A stretch of DNA of 64,000 bases from JAEUPI01 sp046348365 (GCA_046348365.1 JAXMEL010000005.1:252100-316099); one strand, 5' to 3'; positions 49,969 to 58,994 are shown, counted from the stretch's first letter. Translations and numbers: made by a program. The notes: generated by a model not told the origin, from the letters alone.

Positions 49969-50868
49969 TCAGCCTTCGGTGCCGGCGCGCCGGCGCGCGA
50001 CCACGGTGCGTCGCTTCGCTGCGGGCTCGGCCGCGGCCTCGGCGGTCGGTGTCTCGGTCTTGATGACCTTGGTGTACGGCGCGAGCAGCTGCACGAGCTG
50101 CCCGTAGACCTTGGGGTTGCCGGCCACGACCTCGCGCTGGTGCAGGAAGTCGGCCTCGCCGGTGAAGTTGCCGATCAGCCCGCCGGCTTCGGTGACGATC
50201 AACGAGCCGGCGGCCACGTCCCAGGGCTGCAGGCCGGTCTCGAAGAAGCCGTCGTACCAGCCGGCGGCCACGTAGCACAGGTCGAGCGCGGCGGCGCCGG
50301 GCCTGCGCACGCCGGCGCAATGCTGCATCACGCTCTGGAACATCTGCAGGTAGCGCTCGAAGTTGTCGCCGCGGCGAAACGGGAAGCCGGTGCCGATCAG
50401 CGAATCCGACAGCCTGGTGCGCTTGCTCACGCGCAGCCGCCGGTCGTTCAGGAACGCGCCGCGGCCGCGCGAGGCGAAGAACAGGTCGTTGCGCGCCGGG
50501 TCGTAGACCACCGCCTGCTGCACCACGCCGCGGTGCGTGAGGCCGATCGAAACGGCATAGATCGGCAGGCCGTGCAGAAAGTTGGTGGTGCCGTCCAGCG
50601 GATCGATGATCCAGGTGTAGTCGCTGTGCCGGTCGCCGTGCTCGCGGCCCGATTCCTCGGCCAGGATGCCGTGGTCGGGGTAGGCGGTGAGCAGCGTCTC
50701 GATGATCGCGGCCTCGGCCGCGCGGTCGACCTCGGAGACGAAGTCGTTGGGGCCCTTGACGCTGATCTTCAGCAGGTCGAGGTCGAGCGCGGCGCGGTTG
50801 ATGATGGCGCCGGCCGCGCGGGCCGCCTTGACGGCGACGTTGAGCATCGGGTGCAGCTGCTGCGACAT
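49969..50868 (-). CDS. suhB: Inositol-1-monophosphatase family protein (SuhB-like)
   Basis: A 299-residue metal-dependent phosphatase. Start MSQQLHPMLNVAVKAARAAGAIINRA at the ATG at 50868. Metal and active-site motifs: EVDRAAEAAI, EESG, WIIDPLDGTTNFLHGLPIYAVSIGL, and QPWDVAAGSLIVTEAGG. A basic Ala/Thr tail follows. SuhB-like proteins dephosphorylate inositol phosphates and in enterobacteria associate with antitermination. It is divergent from trmJ with a 116-base gap, and convergent with the decayed ABC gene. Confidence 0.92.
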   Translation of the reverse strand: MSQQLHPMLNVAVKAARAAGAIINRAALDLDLLKISVKGPNDFVSEVDRAAEAAIIETLLTAYPDHGILAEESGREHGDRHSDYTWIIDPLDGTTNFLHGLPIYAVSIGLTHRGVVQQAVVYDPARNDLFFASRGRGAFLNDRRLRVSKRTRLSDSLIGTGFPFRRGDNFERYLQMFQSVMQHCAGVRRPGAAALDLCYVAAGWYDGFFETGLQPWDVAAGSLIVTEAGGLIGNFTGEADFLHQREVVAGNPKVYGQLVQLLAPYTKVIKTETPTAEAAAEPAAKRRTVVARRRAGTEG

Positions 50869-50984
50869 GGTGGGGGCTGTGTGCGGAAGAGGGCGCTGAT
50901 GCGGGTCGCGAGGCAGCGACAATCGCGCCGACATGCGCCGCGAGGGCCGACGGCCTGCGCCAGCCACACGTGATTTTAGCTGCG

Positions 50985-51731
50985 ATGACCGAGCCGACCC
51001 CGAACCCGCCCGCGCGCAGCGTGACGCGCTTCGTGCTCATGCGCACCAGCCACGCCGGCAACGTGGGCGCCGCCGCGCGCGCCATCAAGGTGATGGGCTT
51101 CGACGATCTCGTGCTGGTGCAGCCGCGCTTTGCCGACGTGCTGACGCGCGACGAGACGCTGGCGATGGCCAGCGGCGCCACCGACGTGCTCGAACGCGCG
51201 CGGGTGGTCGGTACGCTGGCCGAAGCGCTCGCCGGCGTGCAGCAGGTGTGCGCCACCGCGATGACACCACGCGACTTCGGCCCGCCGGCGGCGGCGCCGA
51301 GAGCGCATCTGCCGACGCTCGCCGCGGCGGGCGTGTCGGTGGCCTTCGTGTTCGGTGGCGAGCGCTTCGGCCTCGCCAACGACGACGTGTACCGCTGCCA
51401 TGCGTGCCTGAGCATTCCCACCGCGCCGGGCTACGGCTCGCTCAACCTGGCGCAGGCGGTGCAGCTGATCGCCTACGAATGGCGGCAGGCGCTCGGCGGC
51501 TTCGACGTCGTGCCGCGAACGGCCGACGCCGAGCTGGCCGACGCGGCCGAGGTGCAGGCCACGCTGGCGCACTGGCAGCAGAGCCTGATCGAGATCGGTT
51601 TCCTCGACCCCGACGCGCCCAAGCGCCTGCTGCCGCGGCTGAATCAGCTGCTCAACCGCGCGCAGCTGCGGCGCGATGAAGTGCACATCCTGCGCGGCAT
51701 CGCCCGTGCCGTCGGGCGGGGCAAGGGCTGA
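50985..51731 (+). CDS. trmJ: TrmJ-family RNA methyltransferase (SPOUT)
   Basis: A 248-residue SPOUT methyltransferase, expected to methylate ribose in tRNA (Cm32/Um32) using SAM. Start MTEPTPNPPARSVTRFVLMRTSHAGNVGAAARAIKVMGFDDLVLV, with the family's TSHAGNVGAAARA. GDEEFGL-like region reads VFGGERFGLANDDVYRCHACLSIPT, then GSLNLAQAVQLIAYE, the knot's SAM-binding edge. The GTG at 50970 would add five residues. A GACAAT -10-like box lies at 50918-50923. It is followed by cysE, as in many betaproteobacteria. Confidence 0.88.
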   Translation: MTEPTPNPPARSVTRFVLMRTSHAGNVGAAARAIKVMGFDDLVLVQPRFADVLTRDETLAMASGATDVLERARVVGTLAEALAGVQQVCATAMTPRDFGPPAAAPRAHLPTLAAAGVSVAFVFGGERFGLANDDVYRCHACLSIPTAPGYGSLNLAQAVQLIAYEWRQALGGFDVVPRTADAELADAAEVQATLAHWQQSLIEIGFLDPDAPKRLLPRLNQLLNRAQLRRDEVHILRGIARAVGRGKG

Positions 51732-51810
51732 CACGCCGGCGGCGCCGCGGCCGGGCGCATAAACTGGCGCTGCCGTCACTCGACCCAGCCGCACGCGCTC
51801 CGCACCTGCC

Positions 51811-52590
51811 ATGTTCGATCGATTGCGCGAAGACATCGCCTGCATCCGCGAACGCGACCCGGCCGCCCGCTCGACCTGGGAGGTGCTCACCTGCTACCCG
51901 GGCCTGCACGCGCTGGTGCTGCACCGCTGGGCGCATGCGGCGTGGGCAAGCGGCCTGCGCTGGCTGGGACGCTTCATCTCGCACCTCAGCCGCTGGCTCA
52001 CCGGCATCGAGATCCACCCCGGCGCCACGATCGGCCGGCGCGTGTTCATCGACCACGGCATGGGCGTGGTGATCGGCGAGACGGCCGTGGTCGGCGACGA
52101 ATGCACGATCTACCAGGGCGTGACGCTCGGCGGCACCTCGCTGGAGCCGGGCACCAAGCGCCACCCCACGCTCGGCCGCGGCGTGATCGTCAGCGCCGGC
52201 GCCAAGGTGGTGGGCAGCTTCACGGTCGGCGACGGCGCGCGCGTGGGCGCCAATTCGGTGCTGCTGCAGCCGGTGCCGCCCGGCGCCACGGCGGTGGGCA
52301 TCCCGGCGCGCATCGTCGTGAAGGACAAGGACGCGCTGCGCGAGCAGGCCGCGGCGAAGATGGGCTTCTCGGCCTACGGCGTGACCAACGGCGACGACCC
52401 GCTGTCGCTGGCGATGAAGGGCCTGATCGACAATGCCTCCACGCACGAGCACCAGATCGCGCTGCTGTGGCAGGCGATCGAGAAGCTCTCGGCACGCACG
52501 CGCGAGCTGCCGAGCGAACCCTGCGTGCCGCAGGATGCGCACACCACCGAGAGCTTCGACGCCGCGGCGCTGAACCGGCTCGTGAAGTAG
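51811..52590 (+). CDS. cysE: Serine O-acetyltransferase CysE
   Basis: CysE transfers acetyl from acetyl-CoA to L-serine, the first step of cysteine synthesis. The 259-residue protein has an N-terminal helical part (FDRLREDIACIRERDPAARS) and left-handed beta-helix hexapeptide repeats from about residue 65: IEIHPGATIGRRVFIDHGMGVVIGETAVVGDECTIYQGVTLGGTS, GRGVIVSAGAKVVGSFTVGDGARVGANSVLL, GIPARIV. His in IDHG and GVTLGGTS form the acetyl site. The C-terminal extension of about 90 residues is common in betaproteobacteria. Confidence 0.95.
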   Translation: MFDRLREDIACIRERDPAARSTWEVLTCYPGLHALVLHRWAHAAWASGLRWLGRFISHLSRWLTGIEIHPGATIGRRVFIDHGMGVVIGETAVVGDECTIYQGVTLGGTSLEPGTKRHPTLGRGVIVSAGAKVVGSFTVGDGARVGANSVLLQPVPPGATAVGIPARIVVKDKDALREQAAAKMGFSAYGVTNGDDPLSLAMKGLIDNASTHEHQIALLWQAIEKLSARTRELPSEPCVPQDAHTTESFDAAALNRLVK

Positions 52591-52620
52591 CGCGTCGGTT
52601 CCTCGGCGCGCATCGCCGAT

Positions 52621-53211
52621 TCAAGCGCGCTGCGCGCGCTGTGCAGATTTCGGGCGGAACGCCGCGCACACCGCCGGGTCGGTCTCGATGTACGGCCCGC
52701 CGATCAGGTCGATGCAGTAGGGCACTGCGGCAAAGATGCCGTGCACCGGCGGCGTGGCCTTGGGCAGGCCCTCGAGCGTTTCGGCGATCGACTTCGGCTG
52801 CCCCGGCAGGTTGATGATCAGCGCCTTGCCGCGGATCACCGCCACCTGCCGCGACAGAATCGCCGTCGGCACGAAGTGCAGCGAGATCTGCCGCATCTGC
52901 TCGCCGAAGCCGGGCATCAGCTTGTCGGCCACGGCCAGCGTGGCCTCGGGCGTCACGTCGCGCGCCGCGGGGCCGGTGCCGCCGGTGGTGAGCACGAGAT
53001 CGCAGCGCAGCGCGTCGACCAGCTCCTTCAACGTGGCGCTGATCTGCGCCGCTTCGTCGGGGATCAGGCGCGGCTCGACGTGCACCGGGTTGCGCAGCGC
53101 GCGCTGCAGCCAGGCGCGCAGCGCCGGTATGCCCTTGTCGTCGTAGACGCCGCCGGAGGCGCGGTCGCTGATCGAGACGAGGCCGATGCGGATGGAATCG
53201 AAGTCACTCAT
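52621..53211 (-). CDS. mog: Molybdopterin adenylyltransferase
   Basis: Mog activates molybdopterin by adenylylation before molybdenum insertion. The 196-residue product starts MSDFDSIRIGLVSISDRASGGVYDDKGIPAL. TTGGTGPAARDVTPEAT is the MoCF_biosynth signature, followed by MPGFGEQMRQISLHFVPTAILSRQVAVIRGKALIINLPGQPKSIAETL. The start at 53211 overlaps the darP end by 8 bases on the same strand, suggesting coupling. Confidence 0.93.
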   Translation of the reverse strand: MSDFDSIRIGLVSISDRASGGVYDDKGIPALRAWLQRALRNPVHVEPRLIPDEAAQISATLKELVDALRCDLVLTTGGTGPAARDVTPEATLAVADKLMPGFGEQMRQISLHFVPTAILSRQVAVIRGKALIINLPGQPKSIAETLEGLPKATPPVHGIFAAVPYCIDLIGGPYIETDPAVCAAFRPKSAQRAQRA

Positions 53212-53770
53212 GGCTGTGCACAGCGGCATCCGTGGCCTCGGCCACGTGGGGTTTCACGAACTGGTACAGCGCGCGCCACGGCCTGCCGTGGCGCTGGCCG
53301 GGCGCCAGCGCGGCGTCGGCACGCGCGGCTCGAACGAGGCTCCTGAGCTGCTGCAGGTCGGCGCCCGGGAAGCGCTGCGCCCAGCGTTCGAGCGCGGCGT
53401 CGTCGGCGACCAGCTCGGCGCGCCAGCGCTCGGCCTCGTGCAGCGCCAGCGTTTCGCGCGCCGAGCCGATCTGCGCCGCGGCCACGGCCTCGCGCAGCGG
53501 CTCCACGTCGGCCTGGCGCATCAGCTTGCCGATGTACTGCAGCTGGCGGCGTCGGCCCTCATGCGAGCGCGTGCGGCGGTATTCGTCGATCGCGGCGCGC
53601 AACGCGTCGGGCATCTCGGCGGCGGCCAGGCGATCGTCCGGCAGCGCGGCCAGCTGCTCGCCGAGCGCCTGCAGCTCGTGCATGTCGCGCTTGCGCTGCG
53701 ACTTGCTCGGGCGGCCGTCGGGCGCAGCGTCGGCGCCCGACAGTGCAGGTGATGAAGGGCGGGCTCGCAT
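53204..53770 (-). CDS. darP: Ribosome-associated protein DarP/YjgA (DUF615)
   Basis: A 188-residue DUF615 protein. It shows the conserved basic motif SKSQRKRDMHELQALGEQL, then YRRTRSHEGRRRQLQYIGKLMRQADVEPLREAV and ERWRAELVADDAALERWAQRFPGADLQQLRSLVRAARAD. E. coli YjgA/DarP is a 50S assembly factor. The start is set at the ATG at 53770; an upstream ATG at 53800 is possible. It is divergent from pmbA, a common arrangement in Proteobacteria, and overlaps mog. Confidence 0.92.
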   Translation of the reverse strand: MRARPSSPALSGADAAPDGRPSKSQRKRDMHELQALGEQLAALPDDRLAAAEMPDALRAAIDEYRRTRSHEGRRRQLQYIGKLMRQADVEPLREAVAAAQIGSARETLALHEAERWRAELVADDAALERWAQRFPGADLQQLRSLVRAARADAALAPGQRHGRPWRALYQFVKPHVAEATDAAVHSHE

Positions 53771-53794
53771 GGAAGGCGTGCGCAACGTGGTCGG

Positions 53795-53800
53795 TATCAT
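53795..53800 (+). promoter_or_regulatory. Candidate -10 box for pmbA
   Basis: TATCAT lies 36 bases before the pmbA ATG, within the 66-base gap between darP and pmbA. No good -35 is visible. The same hexamer is found before the PAS/GGDEF gene at 61568-61573. Confidence 0.3.
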
Positions 53801-53836
53801 TGTCGCGCGACTTCTTCCTTCACGACCGGCAGCGAC

Positions 53837-55210
53837 ATGGCCACATCGACGACCGCGCAGGGTTTTGCCTATTCGCGCGAGCAGTTCCAGCAACTCGTGG
53901 AAGACGCGCTCGCGATGGCGCGCGCGGTCGGTGCGAGCGACGCCGCCACCGAGGTGTCGGAGGGTTGCGGCCTGTCGGTGTCGGTGCGCAAGGGCCGGCT
54001 CGAGAACGTGGAGCGCAACCGCGACAAGTCGCTCGGCGTCACGGTGTTCGTCGGCCAGCGCCGCGGCAATGCCAGCAGCTCCGACTTCTCGCGCGCCGCG
54101 CTCGAGCAGACCGTGCGCGCGGCCTACGACATCGCGCGCTTCACGGCCGAGGATCCGGCCGCCGGCCTGCCCGAGGCGCAGGACCTCGCCACCGCCGACG
54201 AGGCCGCGCTCGATCTCGATCTCTTCCACCCTTGGGCGATCGATGCCGACGGCGCGGCGGCGCTGGCGCAGCGCGCCGAGGCTGCGGCCTTCGCCACCGA
54301 TCGCCGGATCACGAATTCAGAGGGCGCCGGCGTGTCGGCGCAGCAGTCGCACTTCTGGGCCGGCAACACGCGCGGCTTTCGCGGCGGCTATCCGAGTTCG
54401 CGGCATTCGCTCTCGGTGTCGCCGATCGCCGGCCGCGGCGCAGCGATGCAGCGCGACGCCTGGTACACGTCGATGCGTGCGGCGGCCGACCTGGCCTCTC
54501 CCGAGGCCGTCGGGCGCTACGCGGCCGAGCGCGCGCTGTCGCGCTTGCACGGGCGCAAGCTCGGCACGCGCGAAGTGCCGGTGCTGTTCGAGTCGCCGCT
54601 GGCCGCCGGGCTGATCGGCGCCTACGTGCAGGCCACCAGCGGCGGCGCGCTGTACCGCAAGGCGAGTTTCCTGCTCGATTGCCTGGGCCAGGGCGTGCTC
54701 GCCGACCATCTGGATCTCGACGAGGATCCGCACGAGCGCAAGGGCAAGGCCAGCGCGCCGTTCGACGACGAAGGCGTGCGCACGTGCTCGCGCCGCATCG
54801 TCGAGGCCGGTGTGGTGCGCAGCTACTTCCTCTCGAGCTACTCGGCGCGCAAGCTCGGGCTGCGCACCACCGGGCATGCCGGCGGCGCGCAGAACCTGCG
54901 CCTGACGAGCCGCCGCACGCGGCCCGGCGACGACCTCGACGCGATGATCCGCCAGCTGCACCGCGGCCTGTTCGTCACCGAGCTGATGGGCCAGGGCGTG
55001 AACCACGTGACGGGCGACTACTCGCGCGGCGCTGCCGGCTTCTGGGTCGATGGCGGCCAGATCGTGCATCCGGTGCACGAGGTCACGATCGCCGGCAACC
55101 TCCAGCAGATGTTCAAGAACATCCAGGCCGTCGGTGCCGACACCTACACCTGGGGCGGCAAGACAGTGGGCTCGATGATCATCGGCCCCATGACGCTGGC
55201 GGGCACTTGA
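53837..55210 (+). CDS. pmbA: Metalloprotease PmbA/TldE
   Basis: A 457-residue TldE/PmbA-family protein that forms the TldD-TldE protease, involved in peptide (e.g. microcin B17) maturation and antitoxin degradation. Features: AFAYSREQFQQLVEDALAMARAVGASDAATEVSEGCGLSVSVRKGRLENVERNR-like N-terminus, PFDDEGVRTCSRRIVEAG, SYSARKLG, TGHAGGAQNLRL and GVNHVTGDYSRGAAGFWVDGGQIVHPVHEVTIAGN. The metal-coordinating His/Cys set of TldD is not expected in TldE. No tldD is in the window. Confidence 0.94.
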   Translation: MATSTTAQGFAYSREQFQQLVEDALAMARAVGASDAATEVSEGCGLSVSVRKGRLENVERNRDKSLGVTVFVGQRRGNASSSDFSRAALEQTVRAAYDIARFTAEDPAAGLPEAQDLATADEAALDLDLFHPWAIDADGAAALAQRAEAAAFATDRRITNSEGAGVSAQQSHFWAGNTRGFRGGYPSSRHSLSVSPIAGRGAAMQRDAWYTSMRAAADLASPEAVGRYAAERALSRLHGRKLGTREVPVLFESPLAAGLIGAYVQATSGGALYRKASFLLDCLGQGVLADHLDLDEDPHERKGKASAPFDDEGVRTCSRRIVEAGVVRSYFLSSYSARKLGLRTTGHAGGAQNLRLTSRRTRPGDDLDAMIRQLHRGLFVTELMGQGVNHVTGDYSRGAAGFWVDGGQIVHPVHEVTIAGNLQQMFKNIQAVGADTYTWGGKTVGSMIIGPMTLAGT

Positions 55211-55284
55211 AGCGGCCACGGCCCGCCATCGCGCGCCGCAGGTTGTCGGGGGAAAACCCCGGTCGGCCCCAGGGGGGGCACTTC

Positions 55285-55290
55285 TAGAAT
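55285..55290 (+). promoter_or_regulatory. Candidate -10 box for dctP
   Basis: TAGAAT in CTTCTAGAATTCG, 49 bases before the dctP ATG. The same hexamer in a similar setting (CTTCCTAGAATCCG) occurs on the minus strand upstream of dctQ at 58937-58942, so receptor and permease genes could be transcribed by similar promoters. Confidence 0.4.
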
Positions 55291-55339
55291 TCGCGCGCGT
55301 CAGACTCCTCACGCTCTTCAGTTCCCACTAGGAGATTCC

Positions 55340-56422
55340 ATGGAACGTCGTTCATTCGTTCAAGGTGCCGGTCTGGCCGGCGTGCTGGCTGCCGGCATGG
55401 CGCCCGCGGTCGTGCACGCTCAGGCCAACATCCGTTGGCGCATCGCATCGAGTTTCCCGAAGTCGCTCGACACCTTGTTCGGCGTCTGCGACGTGTTCGC
55501 CAAGAAGGTCAGCGACATGACCGGCGGCAAGTTCCAGATCTCGACCCATGCGGCCGGCGAGCTGATGCCCGCCTTCGGCGTGGTCGACGCGCTGCAGAAC
55601 GGCACCATCGAGATGGCCAACACGGCGCCGTACTACTTCTTCGGCAAGGACGAGACCTTCGCCGTCGGCTGCGCGATCCCGTTCGGCCTGAACAGCCGGC
55701 AGATGACGGCGTGGATGTACGAAGGCAACGGCCTGAAGCTGATGCGCGAGTTCTACAAGAACTACAACATCATCAACTTCCCGATGGGCAACACCGGCGC
55801 GCAGATGGGCGGCTTCTTCCGCAAGGAGATCAAGTCGCTGGCCGACTTCAAGGGTTTGAAGTTCCGTGTCGGCGGCTTCGCCGGCAAGGTCGTCGAGCGC
55901 ATCGGCGGCGTGCCGCAGAACATCCCGGGCGGCGAGATCTACCAGGCGCTGGAAAAGGGCACGATCGATGCTGCCGAATGGGTCGGGCCGTACGACGACG
56001 AGAAGCTCGGCCTGTACAAGGTCGCTCCGAACTACGCCTACCCGGGCTGGTGGGAGGGCGGCCCGCAGCTGGACCTGTACGTGAACACCAAGGCCTACGA
56101 CGGGCTGTCGGCCGAGTACAAGGCCATCGTCGAATGCGCGGCGGCCTATGCGCACCACGACATGCAGGCCAAGTACGACGCGCGCAACCCGGCCGCGCTG
56201 AAGCGGCTCGTGGCCGGCGGCACGAAGCTGTTCCGCTTCCCGAAGGACTTGATGGACGCCGCCTTCAAGGAGTCGCTGGCGCTGTACAGCGAGCTGTCGA
56301 CGAAGAACGCCAACTGGAAGAAGGTCTACGAGGACTACGCCAACTTCCGCCGCGACGCGAACCTGTGGTTCCGCTTCACCGAAGCCAGCTTCGACGACTT
56401 CATGCAGGCCGCCAAGCTCTGA
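55340..56422 (+). CDS. dctP: TRAP transporter substrate-binding protein DctP
   Basis: A 360-residue periplasmic TRAP receptor. Signal ERRSFVQGAGLAGVLAAGMAPAVVHA (an RR pair suggests Tat), then WRIASSFPKSLDTLFGVCDVFAKKVSDMTGGKF. FRVGGFAGKVVERIGGVPQNIPGGEIYQALEKGTIDAAEWVGPYDD is characteristic of TakP-type receptors for 2-oxo acids. The Shine-Dalgarno AGGAGA lies about 7 bases before the ATG. It is convergent with its permease genes dctM and dctQ, with a shared hairpin terminator between. Confidence 0.93.
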   Translation: MERRSFVQGAGLAGVLAAGMAPAVVHAQANIRWRIASSFPKSLDTLFGVCDVFAKKVSDMTGGKFQISTHAAGELMPAFGVVDALQNGTIEMANTAPYYFFGKDETFAVGCAIPFGLNSRQMTAWMYEGNGLKLMREFYKNYNIINFPMGNTGAQMGGFFRKEIKSLADFKGLKFRVGGFAGKVVERIGGVPQNIPGGEIYQALEKGTIDAAEWVGPYDDEKLGLYKVAPNYAYPGWWEGGPQLDLYVNTKAYDGLSAEYKAIVECAAAYAHHDMQAKYDARNPAALKRLVAGGTKLFRFPKDLMDAAFKESLALYSELSTKNANWKKVYEDYANFRRDANLWFRFTEASFDDFMQAAKL

Positions 56423-56471
56423 CGGCGGCAGTTGCGGTCCGCGGCTGCGAGCCGCGCGTCGCCGACAAACC

Positions 56472-56500
56472 AAGGCCCCGGGGATCACCCCCGGGGCCTT
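56472..56500. terminator. Bidirectional hairpin terminator between dctP and dctM
   Basis: AAGGCCCCGGGG (56472-56483) pairs perfectly with CCCCGGGGCCTT (56489-56500) around a 5-base loop, followed by GTCGTTT on the plus strand. It lies in the 115-base gap between convergent dctP and dctM and could end transcription from both sides, although no long T-run is present. Confidence 0.7.
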
Positions 56501-56537
56501 GTCGTTTCGGGCGCCTTGCGCCAGGTCGTCGTGGTGC

Positions 56538-58280
56538 CTACTTCTTCTGTTTTTCCTGCTCGAGCGCGCGCCGCACCGCTTCCATCGGATCTTCCGCGGC
56601 ACCACCCTCGGCCGCGCTGGCCGCGGCGCCCGGCGTGGCCGCGGGCTCGTTGTCCTGGCGGTACTTGCCCGGCGTGGCCTCGATCTTGATGTTGGAGATG
56701 TCCACCTCGGCCTTCTTGGCGATGCCGCCCGAGACCAGGTTCGGGAAGGTGATGATCAGGCCGACCATGAGGACCTGGATCAGCACGAACGGCACCGCGC
56801 CCCAGTAGATCTGGCCGGTGGTGACCGGCGCGATGCGCCTGGACGTGAGGCGATCGGTGTACTCGTCGTGCGGTGCCACGCTGCGCAGGTAGAAGAGCGC
56901 GAAGCCGAACGGCGGATGCATGAACGAGGTCTGCATGTTCACCGCCAGCAGCACGCCGAACCACACCAGGTCGATGCCCAGCTTCTCGGCCACCGGGCCG
57001 ATCAGCGGAATGACGATGAACGACAGCTCGAAGAAATCGAGGAAGAACGCGAGCACGAAGATCAACACGTTCACCACGATCAGGAAGCCGAGCTGGCCGC
57101 CGGGCAGGCTCGTCAGCAGGTGCTCGACCCACTTGGGCCCGTCGACGCCCTGGAACGACAGGCTGAACACCGTGGAGCCGATCAGGATGAAGACCACGAA
57201 CGACGACAGCTTCATCGTGGTGTCCATCGCCTGGCGCATCAGCTTGAGGTTCAGGCGCCGGCGCGCGATGGCCATCACCAGGGCGCCGACGGCTCCCATG
57301 GCGCCGCCTTCGGTGGGCGTGGCGATGCCGAGGAAGATCGTGCCCAGCACCAGGAAGATCAGCGCCAGCGGCGGAATCAGCACGAAGGTGACGCGCTCGG
57401 CCATGCGCGACAGCAGATTGAGACTCAGCGCCTTGTTCAACACGGCCAGCGCGAAGGCGACGCCGACGCCGACCGACATCGAAACCACGATGTTCTCGTC
57501 GGTCGGCATGCTGTCCGGCCGCGTCTGGCTCCAGGCGATGCCGGCGGCGAGCGAGACCACGAACAGCACGCCCAACGAGCGCAGCCCCGATGTGCCGTCG
57601 GGCTCGCGGATCGATCGCGCCTCGGGTGGCAGCGCCGGCGCATGGGTCGGCCGCCACAGCGTGACCATCAGCACCCAGACGATGTACAGGCCCGTCAGCA
57701 CGAAGCCGGGAATGAACGCTCCCTTGTAGAGGTCGCCCACGCTCTTGCCGAGCTGGTCGGCCAGGATGATCAGCACCAGCGACGGCGGGATGATCTGCGC
57801 CAGCGTGCCCGAGGCCGCGATGACGCCGGAGGCCAGGCGCCGGTCGTAGCCGTAGCGCAGCATGATCGGCAGCGAGATCAGGCCCATCGAGATGACCGAG
57901 GCGGCGACCACGCCGGTGGTGGCGGCGAGCATCGCGCCGACCAGGATCACGGCGTAGGCCAGGCCGCCGCGGATCGGGCCGAACAGCTGGCCGATCGTGT
58001 CGAGCAGATCCTCGGCCATGCCCGATCGCTCGAGGATCAGGCCCATGAAGGTGAAGAACGGGATCGCCAGCAACGTGTCGTTGGCCATGATGCCGAAGAT
58101 GCGCAGCGGCAGGGCCTGCAGCAGGCTGTGCATGCCGGGCACGCCGAGCTCGACGCCGAGCCAGCCGAAGAACAGCCCGCAGGCGCCGAGCGAGAACGCC
58201 ACCGGCAGCCCCAGCAGCAGGAAGACCACCAGCCCCGTGAACATGATCGGGGCCAGGTTGGCGACGATCCATGCGCTCAT
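56538..58280 (-). CDS. dctM: TRAP transporter large permease DctM
   Basis: A 580-residue membrane protein with many hydrophobic segments. ANLAPIMFTGLVVFLLLGLPVAFSLGACGLFFG, IPFFTFMGLILERSGMAEDLLDTIGQLFG, GGLAYAVILVGAMLAATTGVVAASVISMGLISLPIML and GTLAQIIPPSLVLIILADQLGKSVGDLYKGAFIPG are hallmarks. It is longer than the common ~425-residue form, as in the TakQM-type class, and ends with an Ala/Lys-rich tail. It couples uptake to a sodium gradient. The start overlaps the dctQ end as ATGA (58277-58280). Confidence 0.94.
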   Translation of the reverse strand: MSAWIVANLAPIMFTGLVVFLLLGLPVAFSLGACGLFFGWLGVELGVPGMHSLLQALPLRIFGIMANDTLLAIPFFTFMGLILERSGMAEDLLDTIGQLFGPIRGGLAYAVILVGAMLAATTGVVAASVISMGLISLPIMLRYGYDRRLASGVIAASGTLAQIIPPSLVLIILADQLGKSVGDLYKGAFIPGFVLTGLYIVWVLMVTLWRPTHAPALPPEARSIREPDGTSGLRSLGVLFVVSLAAGIAWSQTRPDSMPTDENIVVSMSVGVGVAFALAVLNKALSLNLLSRMAERVTFVLIPPLALIFLVLGTIFLGIATPTEGGAMGAVGALVMAIARRRLNLKLMRQAMDTTMKLSSFVVFILIGSTVFSLSFQGVDGPKWVEHLLTSLPGGQLGFLIVVNVLIFVLAFFLDFFELSFIVIPLIGPVAEKLGIDLVWFGVLLAVNMQTSFMHPPFGFALFYLRSVAPHDEYTDRLTSRRIAPVTTGQIYWGAVPFVLIQVLMVGLIITFPNLVSGGIAKKAEVDISNIKIEATPGKYRQDNEPAATPGAAASAAEGGAAEDPMEAVRRALEQEKQKK

Positions 58281-58876
58281 GGCTTGGCTCCCTGGCCCTG
58301 CTGCTGCGCGAGGATGGCCTCGGCGAGCTCCTCCTCGGCGGACTTCTCCTGCTTCTTCTTGCCGGGATCCTCGACGAGCCCTTGCAGGAAGGCGATCCGC
58401 TTGATCAGTTCCGACAGGCCCTGCATGCCCAGCAGCGCGAAGCCCAGTGGCACGAGCGCGAACACCGGCCAGCGGATCAGGCCGCCGGCGTTGGACGACA
58501 TCTCGCCGCTGACATAGGCCTTGACCACCAGCGGCCATACCTGGGTGACGACCGAGAACACCACCGGGAAGAGGAAGCACAGGATGCCGAAGATCTCGAC
58601 CTTCACCTGGGTCCGGCGCGAGAAGCGCCCGAGGATGATGTCGATGCGCACGTGCTCGCCGCGCAGCAGCGTGTAGCCCGCGGCGAGCAGGAACACGGCC
58701 GCGAACAGATACCACTGGATCTCGAGAAACGCGTTCGAGCTGGTGTCGAAGGCCTTGCGCACGACCGCGTTGCCGGCGCTGATCAACACCGCTGCCAGCA
58801 CGAGCCAGGCCACCCACCTGCCGACCCATTCGCTGAGCCGGTCGATGATCTTCGAGAGTGAAATCAAAGCGCTCAA
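58277..58876 (-). CDS. dctQ: TRAP transporter small permease DctQ
   Basis: A 199-residue membrane protein with about four segments (WVAWLVLAAVLISAGNAVVRKAF, EIQWYLFAAVFLLAAGYTLLRGEHVRIDI, VEIFGILCFLFPVVFSVVTQVWPLVV, WPVFALVPLGFALLGMQGLSELI). The start is put at the TTG at 58876 because AGGAG (58885-58889) lies 8 bases before it and homologues begin at LSALISLSKIIDRL; an ATG at 58906 gives 209 residues. The C-terminus is Lys/Glu-rich. It overlaps dctM by four bases. Confidence 0.9.
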   Translation of the reverse strand: MSALISLSKIIDRLSEWVGRWVAWLVLAAVLISAGNAVVRKAFDTSSNAFLEIQWYLFAAVFLLAAGYTLLRGEHVRIDIILGRFSRRTQVKVEIFGILCFLFPVVFSVVTQVWPLVVKAYVSGEMSSNAGGLIRWPVFALVPLGFALLGMQGLSELIKRIAFLQGLVEDPGKKKQEKSAEEELAEAILAQQQGQGAKP

Positions 58877-58936
58877 GCGGCAGTCTCCTGTGTCGATCGC
58901 ATGCACACCCTTGCGCGGGTGTGCGCGGCAGGCGGA

Positions 58937-58942
58937 TTCTAG
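58937..58942 (-). promoter_or_regulatory. Candidate -10 box for dctQM
   Basis: Minus-strand TAGAAT, in CTTCCTAGAATCCG, 61 bases before the dctQ TTG. It matches the dctP box. A GC-rich stem (CGGGCCT/AGGCCCG, 58948-58954 with 58963-58969) just upstream may end the DUF442 transcript. Confidence 0.4.
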
Positions 58943-58994
58943 GAAGCGGGCCTCGGGCCTCAGGCCCGTGATTACGCGCAGGCGAGCCGCGCGT

